Below the pieces are notes generated by a model, which was given only the letters and a program-made list of their open reading frames with translations, was not told the origin of the DNA and did no database searches. From contig NZ_JASHKN010000001.1 in the NCBI RefSeq assembly GCF_030056735.1, forward strand, positions 186,001-250,000: DNA of 64,000 bases, written 5' to 3'. Numbering within the stretch: the first letter of the stretch is position 1; the number at the start of each line of letters is the position of its first letter. A program made the position numbers and the translations under genes. This document shows positions 37,948-44,978 of the stretch, in pieces. This stretch comes from Rhodococcus sp. IEGM 1409 (lineage in GTDB: Bacteria; Actinomycetota; Actinomycetes; Mycobacteriales; Mycobacteriaceae).

Positions 37948-38048
37948 CGAAGGTACTGGTACGTAAGTGGCGCGCATCACCAAGTGTGGGTACCTTCAAC
38001 GCCAATGGTTCGCCGTAGGTCGGTATTGAGAGGGACGGCCAACCACTG

Positions 38049-38081
38049 CCCTGCCTGGTTGCCCCACCCAAGCAGGCAGGG
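38049..38081 (-). terminator. Terminator of the host zinc-ribbon gene
   Basis: CCCTGCCTG and CAGGCAGGG (38049-38057 and 38073-38081) form a 9-bp stem just after the stop codon of the cysteine-rich gene on the minus strand. Confidence 0.65.
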
Positions 38082-38088
38082 CACCCCT

Positions 38089-38334
38089 TCAACTCCATCG
38101 TCTTTTCTGCGGATCCACGCCGACACATTCCGGCGTCCGGACAGTTTCACCACATCGCCTGCAGTAATGGGTCCGATGCCCGCCATTCTCGGCCGAGGCA
38201 CACCCGCACACCTCCCAGCCGACAAGGCACGTGTTCGCCGTGAGCCGGTGTCCGTTCGGGCAGCGGTCCGGGGATCGCTCGGTCAACCGCATCTCCACAT
38301 TTTCACACACACGTTCGACACCTTGGTACTGCAA
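38089..38334 (-). CDS. Cysteine-rich zinc-ribbon-like protein, host copy
   Basis: An 81-residue protein with eight Cys and several His in the order CPNGH, NTC, EVCGC, GGHRTHYCRRC and PEC, suggesting one or two zinc-bound ribbons. About 40 of 56 residues from CPN to the final RW match the prophage protein at 57966-58265. The TTG start is supported because the two proteins then align from residue 1 with the same distance to the first Cys (residue 10). It lies about 950 bases outside the prophage border, so it may be a remnant of an earlier phage or the host source of the phage gene. Function unknown. Confidence 0.65.
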   Translation of the reverse strand: MQYQGVERVCENVEMRLTERSPDRCPNGHRLTANTCLVGWEVCGCASAENGGHRTHYCRRCGETVRTPECVGVDPQKRRWS

Positions 38335-38495
38335 ACGGCAAATTCGATTTCACCGGCCGCTTCCGGTCGGCCCGAGCGCAACTATCCCTTCTGTCACTTC
38401 GGTCTGCTTTAATACGAAGGCTTTGTCGGGGGTTTACCAATGTCCGAAGTTGTCGAGTTTCTGCGGGTACACGCAGGCGAACACGGGGTTGAACT

Positions 38496-39182
38496 ATGGG
38501 TTTCTTCAAGAAGGCGGCTGTGACTGCTCTAGCGGTCGCTGCAGTCGGAGCATCAACCGGGATCGCATCAGCTGATCCGTCGACCGACGTCAACTACGAA
38601 GCGAAGATCGTCGACAAGTCGATCGTCACCACCATCGACGCCGGACTGTTCAAGGTGTCCGGCGACGGGAAGTCCGTCGTCTTGCAGGACAGCAAGGGAG
38701 CCGACCTGGTTTCCCTGCCTCTCGCATACAACCTCGGAGATCTGCAGTTTCCCTTCGATCGCGCGATCAGTGAAGACGGTAAGACTCTCACGCTGACACC
38801 GATCACCGATTCGGCGAAGGCCACTCCTCGGCCCGAGAGTGCGCCTGCGGCAAAGGAATGGACGCCCGTCGCCTCGCCCGAGGAGAATGATCGGGCGATT
38901 GCGCACTTCCAGAGCCAGCTCGGTCTCGGCACTCAGGTCGGCAGCCTGCTCGGCACCATCGTCGGCGCCGGAATCGGTTGCGCTGTCGGTGCTCCGCTGG
39001 GCTTGACCATCGTCGGACTCCCCGTCGCTGCGGCACTGTGCCTGGGTGGTCTCGCAACAGGAGCCGGAATCGGCGGTATCGCCGGAACGATCCTCGGTGG
39101 CGGCGGCGCTGCCGTCGTAGCCGGCATCGATCTCGTCAACACGCTGAACGCCCCTGCCGGAACGACCGTCTGGGCTCAGTAG
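38496..39182 (+). CDS. Exported protein with glycine-zipper C-terminus
   Basis: A 228-residue secreted protein. Signal peptide residues 1-26 with cleavage after ASA, then a beta-rich domain with repeated short strands (about 30-105), a Pro/Ala linker, and a C-terminal hydrophobic Gly-rich stretch (about 150-215: GTIVGAGIGCAVGAPLGL and similar) like a membrane-inserting glycine zipper. This layout recurs in proteins of unknown role in rhodococci and nocardiae to my knowledge, but I cannot assign a function. It is the last host gene before the prophage. Confidence 0.65.
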   Translation: MGFFKKAAVTALAVAAVGASTGIASADPSTDVNYEAKIVDKSIVTTIDAGLFKVSGDGKSVVLQDSKGADLVSLPLAYNLGDLQFPFDRAISEDGKTLTLTPITDSAKATPRPESAPAAKEWTPVASPEENDRAIAHFQSQLGLGTQVGSLLGTIVGAGIGCAVGAPLGLTIVGLPVAAALCLGGLATGAGIGGIAGTILGGGGAAVVAGIDLVNTLNAPAGTTVWAQ

Positions 39183-39211
39183 CCACTCTGTGGTCAGTCG
39201 TTGCTCCACGG

Positions 39212-39249
39212 AAAACCCCGCCCGTCCGAATGGGGACGAGCGGGGTTTT
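39212..39249 (+). terminator. Terminator after the exported protein gene
   Basis: AAAACCCCGC-CGTCC pairs with GGACG-GCGGGGTTTT across a short loop and runs into five T residues. Confidence 0.88.
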
Positions 39250-39280
39250 TCGATATCTCACCGAAGGTTGACCTACGCGG

Positions 39281-39328
39281 TGCCCCCAGTCGGACTCGAA
39301 CCGACACTTGACGGATTTTAAGTCCGCA
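39281..39328 (-). tRNA. 3' half of a tRNA gene, left attachment site of prophage
   Basis: On the minus strand this reads as anticodon arm GCGGA-CTTAAAA-TCCGT, five-base variable loop CAAGT, T arm GTCGG-TTCGAGT-CCGAC, acceptor strand TGGGGGC and discriminator A. The anticodon position reads TAA, but the short variable loop is not that of a normal tRNA-Leu. No D arm and no GCCCCCA 5' acceptor strand lie upstream, so this is not a complete tRNA. The best reading is a 3' tRNA fragment displaced by integration, with the intact tRNA restored at the far end of the prophage beyond the window. Confidence 0.7.
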
Positions 39329-39376
39329 GGATATGCGCCAGGTGTCGCCACAGAACGGCCTCACCTGGCGATATCC
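39329..39376. repeat. Long inverted repeat beside the attachment site
   Basis: GGATAT(G)CGCCAGGTG at 39329-39344 faces CACCTGGCGATATCC at 39362-39376: a 15-bp inverted repeat with one extra base and a 17-base spacer. It begins immediately after the tRNA fragment and is therefore likely phage attachment-site DNA (integrase or excisionase binding). Confidence 0.7.
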
Positions 39377-39406
39377 GGCCCCTGCCATCGCCGCGTGCCA
39401 CAGATC

Positions 39407-39434
39407 GTGACTCGAGTTGTGACAACTCGGTGAC
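39407..39434. promoter_or_regulatory. Three GTGAC boxes, possible integrase arm sites
   Basis: GTGAC occurs at 39407, 39419 and 39430, spaced 12 and 11 bases, about one helical turn apart. The middle boxes overlap a perfect inverted repeat CGAGTTGT-G-ACAACTCG (39413-39429). Close to the attachment site they could be arm-type sites of a tyrosine integrase; they could equally be an operator for the HNH gene, which begins here. Confidence 0.45.
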
Positions 39435-40512
39435 AAATCCCGAAGTCTTCTACCGAATACAAGGTGACCTGCGAGAGGAATTGAACCAAGCGAATCGAGC
39501 GTCGCCAACGGTCTGGTATGCATCTTCCATGGCAGACAAGTGGCTCAGAGCATTTCGATCGGCTGGCGATAGCTGCGCACGATGCGGCACCAAAACCCGA
39601 TTGCTCCAGAGCTATTGCCCTGAGTGCAAAGCTTTCGTGAACTCGACGCTCACGCAGTACTCCGCGGCAGCGAGGAACGTGCTGGCACACTCAGGCCCAC
39701 TTGGACCTGAATGGATCACATTGCATGAATGGCTGTTCGGCGCGCGTATCCCCCGGAAACATGCACTCGACACCATTCGGGCGGACGCACTCACTTGGCT
39801 CAACAGATACGCCACATACGCGCTCAGTGACGGCATCATCACCGACGACGAACTCGCCACCTTCCGACAAGCAGCACGCGCTTTTGAATTGGAACCCGCC
39901 GCGATCACCCACATCGAATCTCAACTACTCAGAGAGCAGATGCTCGGCGAGATCCGCCAAGGTCGCCTACCAACTGTTCAAATCCCAGGACTCCATCTGC
40001 CCACTGACGAATACTGCTACATGGTCGCTGGCGCAACTCGCTGGCGCGACCTCCAAGCTGGCCCCACTCCGTCCCAGGGACAACTAGCGATCACCAACCG
40101 CAAGATCCGGTTTATCGCTCAGCAGCATGGCGGCGAAATCCCACTGAGCAAGGTGCAGAGGGTGTCATACCTCGACCGCACCACCGTTCTTATCGAGTCG
40201 ACAGCCCGGTCACTCAGCGGGCGTTTCTCGGTTCCCGATGCTGAATACACATCCATCCTGGTGGACACGGCCCTACGGATCGACCGACGAATCCTCCTAC
40301 CGGACAACGGGGACCGTCCAACGCGGCACATACCGGCGCACGTCAAATCTGCTGTATTTCAGCGTGATCGTGGGGCTTGCGTGGAATGCGGCGCGAATTC
40401 CTACCTTGAATACGATCACATCATTCCGTTCTCCCGAGGGGGCGCAAGTACGGAAGGCAATGTTCAGCTCTTATGCCGGGCGTGCAATCTAGCGAAGGGC
40501 GCCAGGGTTTAG
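39430..40512 (+). CDS. Multidomain HNH endonuclease protein, prophage cargo
   Basis: A 360-residue protein (GTG at 39430; an ATG at 39529 is a shorter alternative, and neither has a good ribosome binding site). In order: a CxxC...CxxC zinc ribbon (CARCG...CPEC, about 48-65), a helical TerB-like region (ALSDGIITDDELATFRQAA, about 130-175), a beta-rich PH/GRAM-like module (GQLAITNRKIRFI through IPLSKVQRVSYL, about 215-285), and a C-terminal HNH nuclease (CVECG near 316, DHIIPFSRGG, CRACN). HNH nucleases with sensory modules are common in anti-phage or anti-plasmid systems; its place beside the attachment site, away from the structural genes, supports cargo rather than a DNA-packaging nuclease. 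Confidence 0.75.
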   Translation: MTNPEVFYRIQGDLREELNQANRASPTVWYASSMADKWLRAFRSAGDSCARCGTKTRLLQSYCPECKAFVNSTLTQYSAAARNVLAHSGPLGPEWITLHEWLFGARIPRKHALDTIRADALTWLNRYATYALSDGIITDDELATFRQAARAFELEPAAITHIESQLLREQMLGEIRQGRLPTVQIPGLHLPTDEYCYMVAGATRWRDLQAGPTPSQGQLAITNRKIRFIAQQHGGEIPLSKVQRVSYLDRTTVLIESTARSLSGRFSVPDAEYTSILVDTALRIDRRILLPDNGDRPTRHIPAHVKSAVFQRDRGACVECGANSYLEYDHIIPFSRGGASTEGNVQLLCRACNLAKGARV

Positions 40513-40585
40513 TTCCCCAGTGTCCGGACTGTCTGGTATGTATTGCTGACACTTCCCCACCACGGGGCCGAGCAAGGACGCGACG

Positions 40586-41251
40586 ATGAACTCACAGCCC
40601 GGCTGGTACCCAGACCCACAAATTCAAGGCCTCCAGCGGTACTGGAACGGACTGCAGTGGTCAGACGCCACACGGCCAACCCCCATGCCCGGATCCCCTG
40701 TCGTCACCAAGCCGGAACGGAAAACCAGTTCACCCGCACAGATTCTAAGATCACTGGCAGGTATCGCCGTTGTCGTAATTGCCGTCGCGATCGTCTTCAA
40801 CTTGATCAACGACAACAACAAGACCGACGAGCGGCAAGAGCAGCAGCAATATCAGCAGGCCATCGAAACTCGCAACGACCTACAGTCCAATCAGACGATT
40901 CTCGATCCGACAACCTACAAAGAGATCTCAAGCCGGGACCTCGAAGTCATCCTGAAAGACGTCAGGGCGAGTTCCGGGCAGCGGATCGTCCTATACGGAT
41001 CAATTAGTCAGTTCGATTCAGCGACTGGCCCTGGTCGATTTCTCGCCAGCATCGGTACTTCCTCGATCGGCGTTGGCAATCTCGAATCAGCTCACATGGT
41101 CGGCGATCCGGCCACACTCAAGCCATTTGTCAAAGGCGACGATGTGAAAATGTATGTGGTCGTCGACGGTGAGTTCTCGTATACCTCTGCCGCCGACATC
41201 AAATTCACGGTTCCCCAGTTTCAGATCGGCATGATCGAACTCGTCGAGTAG
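40586..41251 (+). CDS. DUF2510 single-pass membrane protein
   Basis: A 221-residue protein opening with the DUF2510 motif GWYPDPQIQGLQRYWNGLQW (residues 6-25), then a Pro-rich linker, one membrane helix (about 55-75), a glutamine-rich coiled segment and an extracytoplasmic beta domain (about 115-220). DUF2510 is a short actinobacterial module of unknown role, usually at the cytoplasmic end of membrane proteins. It follows the HNH gene by 73 bases in the same direction and has its own terminator, so the two form a separate accessory unit. A superinfection or lysogenic-conversion role is possible but unproven. Confidence 0.75.
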   Translation: MNSQPGWYPDPQIQGLQRYWNGLQWSDATRPTPMPGSPVVTKPERKTSSPAQILRSLAGIAVVVIAVAIVFNLINDNNKTDERQEQQQYQQAIETRNDLQSNQTILDPTTYKEISSRDLEVILKDVRASSGQRIVLYGSISQFDSATGPGRFLASIGTSSIGVGNLESAHMVGDPATLKPFVKGDDVKMYVVVDGEFSYTSAADIKFTVPQFQIGMIELVE

Positions 41252-41265
41252 CTCCCCCATCACGA

Positions 41266-41289
41266 AGGCCCCACCAAACGGTGGGGCCT
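41266..41289 (+). terminator. Terminator after DUF2510 gene
   Basis: AGGCCCCACC, loop AAAC and perfect complement. A further small AT-rich palindrome CGCTAT-TTT-ATAGCG lies at 41336-41350, between this terminator and the convergent recombinase gene. Confidence 0.8.
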
Positions 41290-41367
41290 CCGCTGCTTCC
41301 GGATGTTGATTCGCGCGCCATAATATAGTGCAGGTCGCTATTTTATAGCGTCGAATGAAGACCAGTC

Positions 41368-42297
41368 TCACTGTGTTTTCCAGACGTAGTCGACGCGGTG
41401 GGGGTCGAGTCCGTCGCGGCCTCGCCGGTCGGTGGGTTTGACGGTGAGGTGGTCGACGACGATTGACACGACATCGCGTCGTCGACGCTTGTCCGCGTCT
41501 TCCCACCACTTCACGATGTCATCTGCTGATGGTTCGGGGAGATCGATGAGGACTTCCCGTTGTGCCATCTTCAGTTCGGTTGCGGCGATGTTCGCTCGTA
41601 CGCGGTCGGTGCCGGCGCGCATGGTTTCGCGATCGATGAGTCCGTCGGCGAAGTCCTCCCCCAGCGCGGTGAAGCGGGCGTTGAGTTCTTCGACGCGGGT
41701 TTCGCCTTCCTCGCGTGAGCCGAGTTCGTTGATCGACTTCGTCAACGCTTTCCGGTACTTCGGGGACGACAACCGCGCGAGGACTCGTTCGATGACGTCC
41801 GCCTCGAGAAGTTCAGCTTGGACGGACACGATGGAGGGGCAGTCGCTGCTGCGGGTGGAGCAGGCGTAGACGGTGGGGCGGCCGACGGTGGATGCCGCGT
41901 ACATGGGTCGGCCGCAGCCTCCGCACCTGGCGAGCCCGCCCCCGAGGAGCGCGACTTGGGTGCGGTCGCCGGTGTACTTCGCTCGCTCCGGGTCGAGAAG
42001 CAGTTCGCACAGTCGTTTGTAGGTTCGGGGCTGCAGGATCGGCGGGATGGTGGTGGCGACGAGTTTGTCGCCGCTCTGCTTCTTTCCGATCATGCGGGGG
42101 TTGGTGAGTGCGCGTTTGATGGTGATCGGTTTCCACGCTTTGCCGGAGACGGTGGAGATACCTTCGGTTTCGAGGTGGTCGACGAGTCCGCGGAGTGAGC
42201 CGCCGTCGAGGAGGGTGGTGGCCATCATGCGGATGACTTCTGCTTCCTCGTCGATGGTGGCGTCATTCGTATCGTTCCAACCGTATGCACGACTCAC
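41368..42297 (-). CDS. Serine-recombinase C-terminal protein without catalytic domain
   Basis: A 309-residue protein matching only the C-terminal part of large serine recombinases: the recombinase domain (DEEAEVIRMMATTLLDGGSLRG, residues about 15-105), the zinc ribbon (ARCGGCGRPMYA near 122 and ACSTRSSDC near 146), and a long coiled coil (about 170-260). The N-terminal resolvase domain of about 150 residues with the nucleophile serine is absent and is not encoded next to it. The GTG at 42297 has an AAAGGGGA ribosome binding site and a phage-type upstream box, so this looks like a gene in its own right rather than a random remnant. DNA binding is likely; strand cleavage is not. Confidence 0.8.
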   Translation of the reverse strand: MSRAYGWNDTNDATIDEEAEVIRMMATTLLDGGSLRGLVDHLETEGISTVSGKAWKPITIKRALTNPRMIGKKQSGDKLVATTIPPILQPRTYKRLCELLLDPERAKYTGDRTQVALLGGGLARCGGCGRPMYAASTVGRPTVYACSTRSSDCPSIVSVQAELLEADVIERVLARLSSPKYRKALTKSINELGSREEGETRVEELNARFTALGEDFADGLIDRETMRAGTDRVRANIAATELKMAQREVLIDLPEPSADDIVKWWEDADKRRRRDVVSIVVDHLTVKPTDRRGRDGLDPHRVDYVWKTQ

Positions 42298-42311
42298 TGT
42301 GTCCCCTTTGC

Positions 42312-42326
42312 TCACTGTATCTACCG
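42312..42326 (-). promoter_or_regulatory. Phage start-associated box A
   Basis: Reads CGGTAGATACAGTGA on the minus strand, ending 14 bases before the recombinase-like start codon. Identical over 15 bases to the box at 44955-44969. Confidence 0.65.
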
Positions 42327-42393
42327 CAACTGTAGCGGACATGAGAAAGGGGCGAGACCACAACGGCCCCGCCCCTCGCCCTGACTAGTCAGG

Positions 42394-42777
42394 TCACCAG
42401 GACGTACTTGCGCGAACTCCCTGGAACTCCACCGGTGTCGGAGTCTTCGCCGCCGCGGTTGCCACACCGAGGAACAACGCCGCCAAAGTGATGATCGCGC
42501 CCCAGCGCTGTTCGTTGAGGATCCCGAACACTCCCCCGGCGACGCCCTGGACAGCGACGAGGAGAAGGTAGAGCGCGGTGCGAACACTCGAGGTGGAGTG
42601 CAGCGCCGCGAATAGCAATGTGATGACGCCCAACACGAGAGCCGTCCACTGTGTGACGACGGCGGTGTCGATGTACCCCCACGACGCGAGGAAGACGATG
42701 ATGGCGCCGCCGTAGCGGTACCAGTTCTCGCGGGCAGACGCGGGCACTGCGGTACGAATGGAATCGAGAAGAGACAT
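42394..42777 (-). CDS. Putative holin
   Basis: A 127-residue protein with about four hydrophobic segments and a polar N-terminus (MSLLDSIRTAVPASARENW). It lies directly after the endolysin and a tiny membrane protein gene, the usual place of a holin, which would open the inner membrane at the end of the lytic cycle. The ATG at 42777 is preferred over the longer frame. Assigned from position and topology only. Confidence 0.65.
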   Translation of the reverse strand: MSLLDSIRTAVPASARENWYRYGGAIIVFLASWGYIDTAVVTQWTALVLGVITLLFAALHSTSSVRTALYLLLVAVQGVAGGVFGILNEQRWGAIITLAALFLGVATAAAKTPTPVEFQGVRASTSW

Positions 42778-42785
42778 GCGGGTTC

Positions 42786-42920
42786 CTATCGTTCGTTGTT
42801 CTGATTGCGGATGATGGATTCGTATCGGGTGGCCCAGCGCCACAGTCCGATCACGGTTGCGGCGATGGTGCCAAATGCGATGAGGCCGAGCGTCGCGGTG
42901 AGAGCGCCGAAGCCCTTCAC
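42786..42920 (-). CDS. Tiny membrane protein of the lysis cassette
   Basis: A 44-residue protein starting MKGFGALTATL, with one hydrophobic helix (about residues 7-26) and a charged C-terminus ending NNER. Its GTG overlaps the endolysin stop codon by four bases (GTGA), which strongly suggests translation coupled to lysA, and the putative holin gene starts eight bases after its stop. It may be a second holin, an antiholin or a spanin-like helper. Confidence 0.65.
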   Translation of the reverse strand: MKGFGALTATLGLIAFGTIAATVIGLWRWATRYESIIRNQNNER

Positions 42921-43675
42921 TTCACACCGAGCTTCGACCACGTCGCGGGGCCGGCGATGCCGTCGACGCCGAGTCCTGCCCGGCGCTGGAACTCGCGGAC
43001 AACGGATTCCGTTGCAGGGCCGAAGTCTCCGTCCACTACGAGCTTCGAGTAGGCCGGGTAGGCGCGGTTGAACAGCGACTGCAAATAGTTGACGTCACTA
43101 CCGGTGGATCCTCGACGCAACGTCGGGCGCGAAGTCGACGGCGACGGAGGCTGTGCCGTGCCTCCCGAGCCGACCTTGCCTTCACGAATCTTCTGGGCGA
43201 ATGCTGCGAGCTTGGCCGACGCACCGTTTCCTGATGCGGTCCCGTCGTTGAGCTGGAAGTGCATCGGGTCCTTACGACCCCAGTCCTGCCCCCAGAAGAG
43301 ATTTCCCTCGGCGAGCGCAAGACCCCGCCGGATCGCGGCGATCTGACCGGGAGTGAAGTTTCTCGACGCATCGACAGTCCACGGATGCCATGGCGCGTTG
43401 AGATCAATACCGGTGCCTGACAGGTGGTTCGAGCCGTCGTTGCGGCCCGGGGTTCCGGGGACGTCGTTAGTGGCCGACCATCCCCAGATCTGAGACTTGA
43501 TCGGTTCGACATTTGCGTTGTACCAGTCGATCCACCACTTGAGAACCGTCGTCGCATGACCGTCTCGGACGAGAACCGGCTTGCCTGCGTACCAGAGGGT
43601 TACGCACTGGTCACTGTTGCATATGCGCCAACCGTTCTCGGTATGTGTGTTGCCGTTGTAGGTGCGAAATGTCAT
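42917..43675 (-). CDS. lysA: Endolysin: M15-type peptidase plus peptidoglycan-binding domain
   Basis: A 252-residue phage lysin. The N-terminal VanY/M15-like zinc peptidase domain shows SNHLSGTGIDLN (His and Asp ligands, near residue 83-93) and DPMHFQ (second His, near 137); a Ser/Pro linker leads to a C-terminal PG_binding_1 domain (about 185-252, RRGSTGSDVNYLQSLF and DGDFGPATESVVREFQ). It should cut peptide cross-links in the cell wall. An AGGAGT site precedes the ATG. First gene of a lysis cassette with the two membrane proteins that follow. Confidence 0.87.
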   Translation of the reverse strand: MTFRTYNGNTHTENGWRICNSDQCVTLWYAGKPVLVRDGHATTVLKWWIDWYNANVEPIKSQIWGWSATNDVPGTPGRNDGSNHLSGTGIDLNAPWHPWTVDASRNFTPGQIAAIRRGLALAEGNLFWGQDWGRKDPMHFQLNDGTASGNGASAKLAAFAQKIREGKVGSGGTAQPPSPSTSRPTLRRGSTGSDVNYLQSLFNRAYPAYSKLVVDGDFGPATESVVREFQRRAGLGVDGIAGPATWSKLGVK

Positions 43676-43701
43676 GACTACTCCTTGCGGATTGAAACGA
43701 A

Positions 43702-44469
43702 TTACTGACCTGTATCTCCGACATCCGTGCGGCGCGAAATATGCTGCACGGTAAGTCGGTTCAGTCCGGGACCGCCGATAGCACCGCGACCAGGAGCCAT
43801 CTCTGTGATGAAAATCTGCACCTGATAGCCAGCGTCAGGGACGACGACCGAGGTGATGTTCGTGGACGAGAAGATGTCTCTCGAGTCGAGGCGGGTTCGC
43901 TGGAACGAAAACGTGGAACCATCCGGTCGCAACACACGAATCTCCCACTCAACCATCCCCGACACCACCGCGATACTGTCGATCCACAACTGGCAGCGGA
44001 TGTCCCACAACCCCTGGTCGCCGAGCCTGATCCGGCCGTTGACCAATCTGCAACCCTGCATGGGACCGATCTGATTGGTAAACCCGACCTGGCCTTTGTT
44101 GAAGATTCCCGCCACAGTGTTCGCATAAGCGGACCCGTAGTCGAGCAGCGGCGACAACAGATCGGTTCGGTTGTTCAGATCAAGTTGGCCATCACGGATA
44201 TCCCGAAGCGGACCCGGACCGAAATTGCCAATGCCCTTGATTGCCTTCGCTAGGTCGTCCAGAAACTGACCGAGATCAAGAAACCCGGCAAGCAAACGGG
44301 TGAACAGATTGCCGCGCACTCCTTCGGCCCTGCCGTGTAGATCTCGATCGCGCTCGCCGGCGAAGTCGTACGGATCCACGTTCTGAAGACTGTGAACGGT
44401 TCTCTTCGTGTACGCCTTCTGCGGGGTGTACTCCCGAACGAACGACGGATCCTGCGGTGTCGCCACCAT
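43702..44469 (-). CDS. Phage tail-associated protein
   Basis: A 255-residue protein with a helical N-terminal third and a beta-sandwich-like C-terminal part (VEWEIRVLRPDGSTFSF and following strands). It sits between the Gp37-like tail gene group and the endolysin, where actinophages carry minor tail proteins. The start overlaps the previous stop by one base. No specific family recognised with confidence. Confidence 0.6.
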   Translation of the reverse strand: MVATPQDPSFVREYTPQKAYTKRTVHSLQNVDPYDFAGERDRDLHGRAEGVRGNLFTRLLAGFLDLGQFLDDLAKAIKGIGNFGPGPLRDIRDGQLDLNNRTDLLSPLLDYGSAYANTVAGIFNKGQVGFTNQIGPMQGCRLVNGRIRLGDQGLWDIRCQLWIDSIAVVSGMVEWEIRVLRPDGSTFSFQRTRLDSRDIFSSTNITSVVVPDAGYQVQIFITEMAPGRGAIGGPGLNRLTVQHISRRTDVGDTGQ

Positions 44470-44933
44470 CAGAGATCCCCCTCCCCCCGCACATGCGGGT
44501 CGGCCTGCTCGAGCATCTTGTCGGCGATCTCCTTCTGCTGGATCTGCAGCTTCAACGCCGCCATCTGATCCGCGTCATAGTCAGAGATGTCGGCGACGAA
44601 GATCTGCTCGTCCGCTTCCTCGACAGCAACGGGATTCGGAGTATCAACGGGTACGTAGATCACCCGATCAGTTCCGGTCGCATTCAGACTGTCCGGGTCA
44701 GGAACAGCCCGGTACAACGGATTCCGCGGCGGCGAACAATCCATGTTGTCGAACACATGGATTGCCAACAGGTGCTCCACCTCCGGCAAACCCATATGCA
44801 AACCGGGCAGCCCCTCCCCCATCGGGACGTCCTTGAACAGGTCCGCAAGCGGATGCCGATGCTTACGCGCCAACACGATCCCAGTCCGGCGATCCCGGAT
44901 GATGCCGTCCTTGTCAGCCTTCGCCACAACCAT
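44469..44933 (-). CDS. Phage minor protein, possibly gene-29/DUF2744 family
   Basis: A 154-residue protein; the central LPGLHMGLPEVEHLLAIHVFDNMDC and NPVAVEEADEQIFVAD blocks resemble the Phage_gene29 (DUF2744) family of actinophages, an assignment from memory. A GGAGG site precedes the ATG, and box B lies 21 bases further upstream. It shares a transcript with the tail gene that follows. Confidence 0.6.
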   Translation of the reverse strand: MVVAKADKDGIIRDRRTGIVLARKHRHPLADLFKDVPMGEGLPGLHMGLPEVEHLLAIHVFDNMDCSPPRNPLYRAVPDPDSLNATGTDRVIYVPVDTPNPVAVEEADEQIFVADISDYDADQMAALKLQIQQKEIADKMLEQADPHVRGEGDL

Positions 44934-44954
44934 CCTCCATGCAGTAGTTACTGT

Positions 44955-44969
44955 TCACTGTATCTACCG
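44955..44969 (-). promoter_or_regulatory. Phage start-associated box B
   Basis: Reads CGGTAGATACAGTGA on the minus strand, identical to box A, 21 bases before the start codon at 44933. TACAGT within it could serve as a -10 hexamer. Confidence 0.65.
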
Positions 44970-44978
44970 GTTCTGTCA

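Noticed and set aside
37949..37997. 8-bp inverted repeat GAAGGTAC/GTACCTTC after the small membrane gene
   Set aside because: The 33-base spacer is too long for a confident terminator and there is no T run.
38442..38525. A 27-codon leader ORF overlapping the start of the exported protein gene
   Set aside because: Short, no ribosome binding site, and overlaps the better-supported signal peptide; chance is likely.
39281..39360. A complete tRNA-Leu(TAA) gene on the minus strand
   Set aside because: The anticodon and T arms and 3' acceptor strand are fine, but no D arm and no complementary 5' acceptor strand are found upstream, and the variable loop is too short for leucine.
41368..42297. The serine-recombinase-like gene as the integrase of this prophage
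   Set aside because: It lacks the catalytic domain, and tRNA-gene integration is normally the work of tyrosine integrases; the true integrase is expected beyond the right edge.
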